NCBI GenBank assembly: GCA_900313295.1
Contig: OMQS01000072.1
Span: forward strand, 1 to 6,482
DNA: 6,482 nucleotides
Direction of reading: 5' to 3'
Origin: an uncultured Eubacteriales bacterium
Lineage (GTDB): Bacteria > Bacillota > Clostridia > Oscillospirales > Oscillospiraceae
Positions 1 through 5,333 of this stretch are shown one piece after another. Made by a program: the position numbers and the translations under genes. Position 1 is the stretch's first letter. Each line of letters begins with the position of its first letter. The notes beneath the pieces were generated by a model, which saw only the letters and a list, made by a program, of their open reading frames with translations, searched no databases and was not told where the DNA came from.

Positions 1-77
1 CCGAGGAGCAGCCCCAAAAGAGCACATGGCTGCTGGATCACCTGCGCCAGAAGAAAGGGGGCAGCGGGGATGAATAA
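1..77 (+). CDS. cdaA: C-terminal end of probable diadenylate cyclase CdaA (partial)
   Basis: An open frame enters from the left edge (first full codon at position 3) and stops at TAA 75-77. The visible 24 residues are hydrophilic and charged, beginning EEQPQKSTWLLDHL and ending in a Lys/Gly-rich tail (RQKKGGSGDE). This fits the disordered tail after the DAC domain of CdaA, but it contains no catalytic motif (DGA, RHR), so the sequence alone cannot identify it. The call rests mainly on position: in Firmicutes cdaA lies directly upstream of cdaR/ybbR, which starts here inside the last codons of this frame with an 8-base overlap. CdaA makes the second messenger c-di-AMP from two ATP at the membrane. 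The other two frames are less likely: frame 1 lacks a start and runs into cdaR, and frame 2 gives an unremarkable peptide ending at 73. Confidence 0.6.
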   Translation, partial: EEQPQKSTWLLDHLRQKKGGSGDE

Positions 78-1326
78 AAAGCGTAAAGCGGTGCGCATTG
101 CAGCGTCTATTGTTGCCGCCATCGCCATTTGGCTGTATGTTGACACCGTGCGCCAGCCCAGTGTGCCCATGAAGGTGAAGAATATTCCGGTGGAATTCTA
201 CGGCGAGAGCACGACACTGGCGGACAGAGGCCTGATGATCCTGTCGGGCTATGACACCACTATCGACCTCACCCTGAAGGGACCCCGCCGCCAGCTCTGG
301 CAAATCGACAAGGATGATATTCGCGTGGTGGTGGATACCGGCTCCATCACGGAGGCGGGGACACAGAGCCTGACTTACCAGGTGGTGTATCCCGACGGCG
401 TGGCGAAAAACTCCATTTCCGTGGATTGGGCCAGCGCCTACCGCGTCACCGTGACAGTGGGCGAGCTGTTTTCCAAGACGGTACCCATCAGATGCGAAGT
501 GACGGGCACGCCGAAGAAGAACTTCTATGCGGAAGACCCGATTCTGGATATGGACTCCCTTTTGCTCCACGGACAGAGAGACGACCTGGTGAACGTCAGC
601 TATGCCAAGCTGACCGTGGACATAAACGGAACGGACAAATCCTATGAAAACGCAGTGGGCTTTACCCTGTACGACTACAACGACATCGCCATAAACAACG
701 ACGCCATTCGGCCGGCCGCCAAGCTGGTGCAGGTGAAGGTGCCGGTGAAGACCACCAAGGAGGTGCCGCTGGAGATCATCGTGCGGGAGTCCGCCGGCTC
801 CACGCTGGAGCAGACTAAATACACCATTTCCCCGCGCTCTGTTACGCTGGCGGGCGAAAAAGAGGTGCTGGACGGCATCAGCGCCATCACGCTGGACACG
901 GTGTATCTGCAGGATATTTCCCAGTCGCAGACCATGTATTATGAGATCATTGCACCTGAAAACACCGAGATCGTCAGCAACATCAAAAACGCTACGGTGA
1001 AATTCACCGTAACGGGTGTAATGGAGAAGACCTTTACAGTCAGCAGGTTCCTCGTTGAGCGGGTGAAGGAGGGCTTCACGGGGCAGTGCGTCACGGAGAG
1101 CATTCAGGTGACCCTTCGTGGCCTCGCCGCGGAGATCAACGCCATCACGGGCGAGGAGATCGTGGCGGTGATTGATTTCAGCAGCCTCAGCAGCGCAGGG
1201 GAATACACGCTGCCGGTGAATATCGTGGTGAGCGGCTACGAGAATGTCAGCGCAAAGGGAAACTATCAGGTGAATGTGAGGCTGGATACCAACGGAACCA
1301 TCGAAAGTGAAAGGACAGGCACATGA
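70..1326 (+). CDS. cdaR: CdaR/YbbR-domain membrane regulator of c-di-AMP synthesis
   Basis: 418-residue YbbR-family protein. In Firmicutes CdaR binds the diadenylate cyclase CdaA at the membrane and modulates c-di-AMP production. A basic N-terminus (MNKKRKAVR) is followed by one transmembrane helix at about residues 9-26, ending in the typical WLYV. The rest is a beta-rich extracytoplasmic region of about four YbbR repeats (roughly 33-130, 136-225, 230-316 and 322-405). Each repeat carries the recurring pattern of a V/I-x-L-x-G turn followed by a V-x-V-D strand, for example LTLKGPRRQL near 67-76 and VTLRGLAAEI near 347-356. The start is fixed because no in-frame ATG/GTG/TTG exists upstream; AAGGGG at about 55-60 serves as ribosome binding site. 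It overlaps the upstream frame by 8 bases and the next gene by 4 (ATGA), which suggests translational coupling. A 19-bp palindrome lies inside the gene at 993-1011. The family call is very secure; control of CdaA is from family knowledge. Confidence 0.93.
   Translation: MNKKRKAVRIAASIVAAIAIWLYVDTVRQPSVPMKVKNIPVEFYGESTTLADRGLMILSGYDTTIDLTLKGPRRQLWQIDKDDIRVVVDTGSITEAGTQSLTYQVVYPDGVAKNSISVDWASAYRVTVTVGELFSKTVPIRCEVTGTPKKNFYAEDPILDMDSLLLHGQRDDLVNVSYAKLTVDINGTDKSYENAVGFTLYDYNDIAINNDAIRPAAKLVQVKVPVKTTKEVPLEIIVRESAGSTLEQTKYTISPRSVTLAGEKEVLDGISAITLDTVYLQDISQSQTMYYEIIAPENTEIVSNIKNATVKFTVTGVMEKTFTVSRFLVERVKEGFTGQCVTESIQVTLRGLAAEINAITGEEIVAVIDFSSLSSAGEYTLPVNIVVSGYENVSAKGNYQVNVRLDTNGTIESERTGT
993..1011. 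repeat. Near-perfect 19-bp palindrome inside cdaR
   Basis: TACGGTGAA, one central A, then TTCACCGTA: two 9-base arms that are exact reverse complements. It lies within codons 308-314 of cdaR and encodes part of the beta strand ATVKFTVT. As DNA it has the size and symmetry of a dimeric-regulator operator; as RNA it would form only a tight hairpin because the centre is a single base. No function can be assigned from one copy, and the coding constraint of an alternating strand may explain part of it. Confidence 0.5.
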
Positions 1327-1727
1327 CGCAGATCGCAACAGTTGAAAAAATTTTGGATGCGGGGTTCGTGGAGATCTCCGTGCCCCGAAAATCTGCCTGC
1401 GGACATGACTGCGAGGAGTGCGCGGGCTGCGGCATGACCGGAGCGGCCATCCACGCGCGTGCCAGTGACCCCGTCGGCGTGAAGCCGGGGGATAAAGTGG
1501 TGGTGCAGAGCGAGACGAAAAAGCTGCTGGGCGTGGTGGCGCTGGTGTACCTGCTGCCGGTGGTGGCCTTTCTGCTGGGCTACTTCCTCTCGGAAGGGCT
1601 GGCGGAAAAGGTGCGCTACATCATTGCCATCGCTGCGGCCGCTGCTGCCTTTTTGCCGAGCATATTTTATGACCGGTATGCCAAGCGGCACGAGGTGCTG
1701 ACCTATACTATTATGCGGCTGTTCTGA
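1323..1727 (+). CDS. RseC-family (SoxR-reducing system) two-helix membrane protein
   Basis: 134 residues matching the RseC/MucC family layout. The N-terminal domain (1-66) has four cysteines at 26, 30, 33 and 36 (C-x3-C-x2-C-x2-C), followed by the small-barrel pattern PGDKVVV at 55-61. Two transmembrane helices follow, about 68-89 and 97-116, joined by a short polar loop, and then a short basic tail. Both termini are probably cytoplasmic, as in the family. In Proteobacteria RseC works with Rsx/Rnf electron transport to keep SoxR reduced; in Clostridia the family often accompanies Rnf genes. No rnf or rsx gene is visible here, so the partner is unknown. The start ATG overlaps the cdaR stop (ATGA) and is preceded by AAGGA at 1311-1315, seven bases away. 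The cysteine cluster could bind an Fe-S cluster or another metal. Family assignment is good; the role is uncertain, so no symbol is given. Confidence 0.85.
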   Translation: MTQIATVEKILDAGFVEISVPRKSACGHDCEECAGCGMTGAAIHARASDPVGVKPGDKVVVQSETKKLLGVVALVYLLPVVAFLLGYFLSEGLAEKVRYIIAIAAAAAAFLPSIFYDRYAKRHEVLTYTIMRLF

Positions 1728-2623
1728 TGTTTGGATATGTGCGCATCTCTCCGGATAAGCTAAACGGAGAGGAAAAGGAGCTGTATCAGAGCTGCTACTG
1801 CGGCCTTTGCCACACGCTGGGAAAACGCTATGGGGCGGCTGCCCGCATGATACTGAACTACGACCTTGTTTTTCTGGCGATGCTTTTATCCGGCGGCGAA
1901 ACGCCGGACTGCCGCAAGCGGCGGTGCGCGCTGCACCCAGTTCATCCCCGCTGCGCCTGCGAGCCTTCGGCTGCGCTGGAGTCGGCGGCGGACATGAGCG
2001 TGCTTTTGACGTGGTGGCAGCTGCGGGACGGCGTGGCGGATCACGGCTTCTGGGGCGGGCTGAAATACAGAGTTTTCTCCGTATTTTTGCGCGGAGCATA
2101 TAAAAAAGCCCGAAAAAACCGTCCGGAGGCGGACAGAAGCATACGGATGCATCTGGACAAGCTCTCCGCTCTGGAGCGGGAGAAATGCGCCGTGCCGGAT
2201 GAGGCGGCGGACGCGTTTGCCCTGCTTTTGAGGGATGCTGCCGCTATGCAGCCGGAGGGTGCGAAGCGGCGTGTGCTGGAGGAAATGCTGTACCATTTGG
2301 GGCGGTGGATCTATCTGGTGGATGCGCTGGACGACCTGAAGGAGGACAGCGAAAGCGGCAGCTATAACCCGCTGCTGCTGCGGTACAAGGCGGAAAACGG
2401 CGAGCTGCAGCCGGAGGATAAGGCGCGGGTGGCTGCGTCTCTGGATGCGTCCGTGCGGACTATGGCGGCGGCTTTTGAGCTGGCGGACTTCGGCTGCTGG
2501 ACGGGCATCATCGAGAGCGTGGTATACGAGGGTCTGTATGCAGTGGGCGGCGCCGTGCTGCAGGGAACCTATCAAAAGAGCAAAAGATACACAGAACGCC
2601 AAAGGAAAGGCAGGACCCAATAA
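1727..2623 (+). CDS. DUF5685-type helical protein of unknown function
   Basis: 298 residues, mostly alpha-helical, resembling the clostridial DUF5685 family; its function is unknown to me. The N-terminus MFGYVRI and the cysteine motif C23-x-C25-x2-C28-H29 are family hallmarks. More cysteines and histidines follow (C62, C67, H70, H73, C76, C78), suggesting a metal or Fe-S site. Two acidic motifs stand out: D101-x3-D105 after an aromatic helix ([13 protein letters not shown]), and D199-x2-D202-D203-x3-D207 followed by G211 and Y213-N214-P215. Together they resemble the paired Mg-diphosphate motifs of squalene/phytoene synthases (see findings). There is no signal peptide or clear membrane helix; the C-terminal tail is basic ([13 protein letters not shown]). 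The ATG shares one base with the rseC stop (TGATG) and has no evident Shine-Dalgarno, so it probably depends on re-initiation. It is followed by a J-domain gene, also coupled by one base (TAATG), suggesting a joint role. Confidence 0.85.
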   Translation: MFGYVRISPDKLNGEEKELYQSCYCGLCHTLGKRYGAAARMILNYDLVFLAMLLSGGETPDCRKRRCALHPVHPRCACEPSAALESAADMSVLLTWWQLRDGVADHGFWGGLKYRVFSVFLRGAYKKARKNRPEADRSIRMHLDKLSALEREKCAVPDEAADAFALLLRDAAAMQPEGAKRRVLEEMLYHLGRWIYLVDALDDLKEDSESGSYNPLLLRYKAENGELQPEDKARVAASLDASVRTMAAAFELADFGCWTGIIESVVYEGLYAVGGAVLQGTYQKSKRYTERQRKGRTQ

Positions 2624-3276
2624 TGCGTGACCCCTATGAGGTGCTGGGCGTGCCCAGCTCCGCAACAGATGAAGAAATAAAAAAAGCATACAGAAATCTG
2701 GCACGGAAGTATCATCCGGATAACTACCACGATTCGCCGCTGGCGGACGTGGCGCAGGAGAAGATGAAGGAGATTAACGAGGCCTACGAGGCGGTGCAGT
2801 CCATGCGGAAAAACGGCGGCACCGGACAAAATGCAGGCTACGGCGCCTACGGGGGGAATCCCTTCGGCGGAGGAGCTTACGGCGGATACCGAAGCGCTTA
2901 CGGCGGCGATCCGGCTTTCAGCCGCGTGCGTATGAGCATTGCGCAGGGCAGCCTGAATCTGGCCGAGGAGCAGCTCAATGCCATGAGCGACCACAACGCC
3001 GAGTGGAACTTCCTCAAGGGCGTGATCTGCTATCGCAAGGGCTGGATGGACGAGGCCAAACGCTACTATGAAACGGCGGTGCAGATGGAGCCGAATAATC
3101 CGGAATACCGCCGCGCGCTGGACATTCTGGACGGACGGGGCAGCACATACCGTCCCAACGGCTACAGAAACAACTCGACCGGCGCTTTTGAAAGTGATTA
3201 TTGCACCAAGGTGTGCGGCGCACTGATTTGCGTGAATTGTTTGTTTGGCGGCAGCCGTATTTTCTACTGCTGCTGA
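2623..3276 (+). CDS. J-domain (DnaJ-like) co-chaperone with TPR-like region and Cys-rich tail
   Basis: 217-residue class C-type J protein, not the general chaperone DnaJ. The J-domain covers residues 1-61, with the HPD motif at 31-33 that stimulates DnaK ATPase. A Gly/Tyr/Ala-rich linker (about 65-96, repeated A-Y-G-G) follows. A helical segment at about 101-169 then has TPR-like spacing ([10 protein letters not shown], then [24 protein letters not shown]). The C-terminus is cysteine-rich: C194, C198, C203, C206, C216 and C217, the last two being the final residues. The DnaJ zinc-finger CxxCxGxG repeats and the C-terminal substrate-binding sandwich are both absent. It likely recruits DnaK to a specific client; the coupled DUF5685 gene just upstream is the obvious candidate, but that is inference. 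The start ATG overlaps the preceding stop (TAATG), and purine-rich AGGAAAGG/AGGA at 2603-2615 supplies the ribosome binding site. Confidence 0.93.
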   Translation: MRDPYEVLGVPSSATDEEIKKAYRNLARKYHPDNYHDSPLADVAQEKMKEINEAYEAVQSMRKNGGTGQNAGYGAYGGNPFGGGAYGGYRSAYGGDPAFSRVRMSIAQGSLNLAEEQLNAMSDHNAEWNFLKGVICYRKGWMDEAKRYYETAVQMEPNNPEYRRALDILDGRGSTYRPNGYRNNSTGAFESDYCTKVCGALICVNCLFGGSRIFYCC

Positions 3277-3284
3277 CAGGATAG

Positions 3285-3290
3285 AGGAGG
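3285..3290 (+). promoter_or_regulatory. Consensus ribosome binding site of yicC
   Basis: AGGAGG lies nine bases before ATG 3300. It decides the start: a second ATG at 3292-3294 sits only one base after the motif and in another frame, where it would give just seven codons. Confidence 0.8.
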
Positions 3291-3299
3291 AATGGAGAA

Positions 3300-4178
3300 A
3301 TGGTCAAGAGTATGACCGGTTACGGCCGCGCGCGGCAGGAGCGCAACGGACGAAGCATCACGGTGGAGGTGCGGTCTGTCAACAACCGCTATCTGGACTG
3401 CACGGTGAAAATGCCGAGAGCGTATATTTTTGCCGAGGACGCCATGAAGGCGCTGGTGCAGAAGTCTATCTCCCGCGGCAAGGTGGATGTGTTCGTCACC
3501 ATGGACACCGTGGAGGCGGATCAAACGGTTGTGCAGGTGAATGAGGCGCTGGCCAGGAGCTATTATGAGGCGCTGAGCCGGCTGCAGGAGATGTTCGTGC
3601 TGTCTAACGATCTGTCCCCGGTGGCTCTGGCAAAATTTCCCGATGTGCTGACGGTGACCAAGGCAGAGGAGGATCTGGAGATGATCTCCGCCGACATCTG
3701 CGCCGTGCTGGAGGAGGCGCTGGCCGCTCACCGGCAGATGCGCAGCGTGGAGGGCGAAAAGCTCTGCGAGGACATTGCCGGACGAGCCGACACCATTGAG
3801 GCCGTGGTGGCCAAGGTGGAGGAACGCTCGCCCCAGACTGTGGCCGAATATCGGGCAAGGCTGGAGGCGAAGATGCGGGAGGTGCTGCAGTCCACCACCA
3901 TCGACGAGAGCCGGATATTGACGGAGGCGGCTATATTTGCCGACAAGATCGCCGTGGACGAGGAGACTGTGCGCCTGCGGAGCCATCTGGCACAGCTGCG
4001 CACCATGCTGGCCGGCGAGGAACCGGCGGGGCGAAAGCTGGACTTTTTGATCCAGGAGGTAAACCGCGAATGCAACACCATCGGCTCCAAGTGCAACGAC
4101 TTGACCATCGCCCGCGATGTTGTGAACATGAAGGCCGAGGTGGAGAAGATCCGCGAACAGGTGCAGAACATCGAGTGA
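3300..4178 (+). CDS. yicC: YicC/YloC-family endoribonuclease
   Basis: 292 residues, the usual length of the family. The hallmark N-terminus [11 protein letters not shown] and the ends of both domains are present: a YicC-like N-terminal domain (about 1-155) and the DUF1847-type C-terminal region. The latter ends in [19 protein letters not shown] (250-268), followed by the helix that closes the protein. Positions 258 and 265, often small residues in relatives, are both cysteine here. YicC proteins are metal-dependent endoribonucleases; E. coli YicC acts in small-RNA turnover (RyhB), and the B. subtilis homologue is YloC. As in B. subtilis, it is followed directly by remA and gmk. The gene begins 23 bases after the J-protein stop with a strong AGGAGG at 3285-3290. 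The GAGGAG overlapping its own stop serves remA. Confidence 0.95.
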   Translation: MVKSMTGYGRARQERNGRSITVEVRSVNNRYLDCTVKMPRAYIFAEDAMKALVQKSISRGKVDVFVTMDTVEADQTVVQVNEALARSYYEALSRLQEMFVLSNDLSPVALAKFPDVLTVTKAEEDLEMISADICAVLEEALAAHRQMRSVEGEKLCEDIAGRADTIEAVVAKVEERSPQTVAEYRARLEAKMREVLQSTTIDESRILTEAAIFADKIAVDEETVRLRSHLAQLRTMLAGEEPAGRKLDFLIQEVNRECNTIGSKCNDLTIARDVVNMKAEVEKIREQVQNIE

Positions 4179-4188
4179 GGAGCGGCGT

Positions 4189-4455
4189 ATGGAACTGATA
4201 AACATCGGATTCGGCAACCTCATTTCCGCGCAGCGGCTCATTTCCATTGTCAGCCCCGATTCCGCGCCGGTGAAGCGGCTCATTCAGGAGTCCCGCGACA
4301 GCGGGATGCTCATTGACGCGACCTACGGCCGCAAGACAGCGGCGGTGCTGATCATGGACAGCGACCATGTGGTGCTGTCGGCGCTGTCCACAGAGAAATT
4401 GGCGCCCCGCTTGGGGATGAAGGTAGAAGACTTTACACAGGAGGAATTGCTTTGA
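4189..4455 (+). CDS. remA: RemA/DUF370 DNA-binding regulator
   Basis: 88 residues closely matching B. subtilis RemA, which activates extracellular-matrix and osmoprotection genes. RemA oligomerises into a ring around which AT-rich repeated DNA is proposed to wrap. Family signatures are INIGFGN (4-10), R16 (equivalent of B. subtilis Arg18, whose change abolishes function), SPDSAP (22-27, with P27 matching Pro29), DATYGRKT (43-50, the R48/K49 pair matching the DNA-contacting Arg50/Arg51) and VVLSAL. The second basic residue is lysine rather than arginine. The start ATG follows GAGGAG at 4177-4182, which overlaps the yicC stop. The gene ends in TTGA, where the stop overlaps the gmk start by 4 bases. 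In Clostridia the regulon is largely unknown, so the target genes cannot be stated here. Confidence 0.95.
   Translation: MELINIGFGNLISAQRLISIVSPDSAPVKRLIQESRDSGMLIDATYGRKTAAVLIMDSDHVVLSALSTEKLAPRLGMKVEDFTQEELL
4439..4444 (+). promoter_or_regulatory. Ribosome binding site deciding the gmk TTG start
   Basis: AGGAGG inside the last codons of remA lies seven bases before TTG 4452. No ATG precedes the P-loop in this frame, and the next in-frame GTG falls within the P-loop itself, so this site makes the TTG start convincing. Confidence 0.85.
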
Positions 4456-5048
4456 GCAAGGGTAAGACATTCATTATTTCCGGTCCGTCCGGCGTGGGGA
4501 AGAGCACGGTGCTCAACGCCCTGCTCAAGGAGTATCCGGATCTGTATTTTTCCGTTTCCGCCACCACGAGAGGCCCCCGCGAAGGGGAAGTGGACGGCAT
4601 ACATTATCATTTCATCGCTCCGGAATATTTCCACCAGATGATCGAGGAGGATGCGTTTTTGGAGTATGCCGAGTATGTGGGCAATTTTTACGGCACGCCC
4701 AAGAAATTTGTGGACGAGGCCATGGAGTCCGGACGGGACGTGATCCTGGACATTGAGATCCAGGGGGCGCAGCAGATATGCGCCAAACGGCCGGAAACCG
4801 TTCGCATTTTTATTGCGCCGCCTTCCTGGGCAGAATTGGAGCGGAGGCTCACGGCTCGGGGCACGGACGACGTGGACAAGGTGCAAAAGCGGCTGCTGCG
4901 GGCGAAGGTGGAGCTGAAAATGGCGGATCGGTATGATTATTTTGTTATCAATGACACCGTGGAAAGCGCCGTGTTCCAGCTGAAGTCCATTCTCTGCGCC
5001 GAGCACTGCAAGTCCGTGGACTTGATCGAGAAGCTGCTGAGCGAATAA
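4452..5048 (+). CDS. gmk: Guanylate kinase
   Basis: Cytosolic enzyme phosphorylating GMP (and dGMP) to GDP with ATP, essential for GTP supply. The 198 residues match the family's usual length of about 200. Seen directly: P-loop GPSGVGKS at 11-18; GMP-binding segment with S36, R40, R43 and Y52 ([19 protein letters not shown]); E71, Y80-G81-T82 in the GMP lobe; LDIEIQG at 99-105; and the lid residues RGTD at 136-139. The start is TTG, overlapping the remA stop (TTGA), with AGGAGG seven bases upstream. The low-efficiency start and the overlap suggest that gmk output is tied to remA translation. Gmk is a known target of (p)ppGpp inhibition in Firmicutes. The stop is followed by the AT-rich gap before rpoZ. 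Confidence 0.97.
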   Translation: MSKGKTFIISGPSGVGKSTVLNALLKEYPDLYFSVSATTRGPREGEVDGIHYHFIAPEYFHQMIEEDAFLEYAEYVGNFYGTPKKFVDEAMESGRDVILDIEIQGAQQICAKRPETVRIFIAPPSWAELERRLTARGTDDVDKVQKRLLRAKVELKMADRYDYFVINDTVESAVFQLKSILCAEHCKSVDLIEKLLSE

Positions 5049-5051
5049 AAT
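5022..5051 (+). promoter_or_regulatory. Candidate internal promoter for rpoZ-priA
   Basis: TTGATC at 5022-5027 (four of six bases of the -35 consensus) and TAAAAT at 5046-5051 (five of six of the -10 consensus) are separated by 18 bases. A start near 5058 would leave a short leader with AGGAAG at 5079-5084, ten bases before the rpoZ ATG. The -35 half is weak and the AT-rich patch could produce a -10 match by chance, so this is tentative. Confidence 0.28.
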
Positions 5052-5064
5052 TTATAAAAATTTA
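5047..5064 (+). repeat. Two AAAATTTA repeats phased at 10 bp
   Basis: Exact 8-base copies at 5047-5054 and 5057-5064, one helical turn apart, in the only strongly AT-rich stretch of an otherwise GC-rich window. The core AAATTT is self-complementary, so the pair could also form a 6-bp stem with an ATAA loop. Phased A-tracts of this kind bend DNA and may attract a minor-groove or nucleoid-type binder, or act as an upstream element. A three-base-pair GCC-GAAA-GGC hairpin follows at 5065-5074. Confidence 0.6.
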
Positions 5065-5094
5065 GCCGAAAGGCAGATAGGAAGTTGATCAATT

Positions 5095-5316
5095 ATGATG
5101 CTGTATCCCGCAATGACGAAGCTCAATGAGTACATCCCCAACCGCTACATGATGGTGAATGTGGTGGCGCGGCGCGCCCGCCAGATTGCTCTGGAGGCGG
5201 AGGAGAACGGGGAAATTCTGGAGGAAAAGCCCGTGACCATGGCCATTAACGAAGTGGCCGAGGGACTGTTTGACGCATCGACCATCGACACGGTCATCGA
5301 CACAGACAACAACTAA
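5095..5316 (+). CDS. rpoZ: RNA polymerase omega subunit
   Basis: 73 residues. The omega signature NRYMMVNVVARRARQIA (16-32) packs against the beta-prime subunit to help its folding and assembly, and KPVTMAINEVAEG (45-57) is also typical. The acidic tail (DTVIDTDNN) is common in Firmicute forms. Two ATGs stand side by side (5095 and 5098); the first is preferred because AGGAAG at 5079-5084 sits 10 bases away, against 13 for the second. The gmk-rpoZ order is conserved in many bacteria. The 46-base gap upstream is the longest in the window and may carry its own promoter. Confidence 0.95.
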   Translation: MMLYPAMTKLNEYIPNRYMMVNVVARRARQIALEAEENGEILEEKPVTMAINEVAEGLFDASTIDTVIDTDNN

Positions 5317-5333
5317 GCGGCAGGGAGGGCGCT

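Noticed and set aside
1266..2704. Two overlapping minus-strand frames (277 and 272 codons) opposite rseC-like and DUF5685 genes
   Set aside because: Arg/Pro/His-rich translations without domains; the plus-strand genes have family signatures and proper start/stop coupling.
3237..3264. Possible promoter TTGTTT-N16-TATTTT before yicC
   Set aside because: Only three of six and four of six consensus bases, within the J-protein coding end; not distinguishable from chance.
3292..3315. Seven-codon leader frame starting at ATG 3292, overlapping the yicC start
   Set aside because: The ATG is one base from the AGGAGG, too close for initiation, and the peptide has no attenuator-like feature.
3264..4283. 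Minus-strand open frame of 339 codons opposite yicC
   Set aside because: Low-complexity His/Leu/Gln-rich product with no family resemblance, fully opposite a well-identified gene; an artefact of codon bias.
4572..4586. CCCC...GGGG short stem in gmk
   Set aside because: Falls on the conserved GMP-binding codons (RGPREGE), so protein constraint explains it.
5065..5074. GCC-GAAA-GGC hairpin before rpoZ as a terminator or riboswitch element
   Set aside because: The stem is only three base pairs and no U-tract follows, so it cannot be an intrinsic terminator. It is too short for a known riboswitch.
5171..5178. GGCGCGCC palindrome in rpoZ
   Set aside because: Encodes the conserved Arg-Arg-Ala-Arg stretch of omega; an eight-base GC palindrome is unremarkable in this composition.
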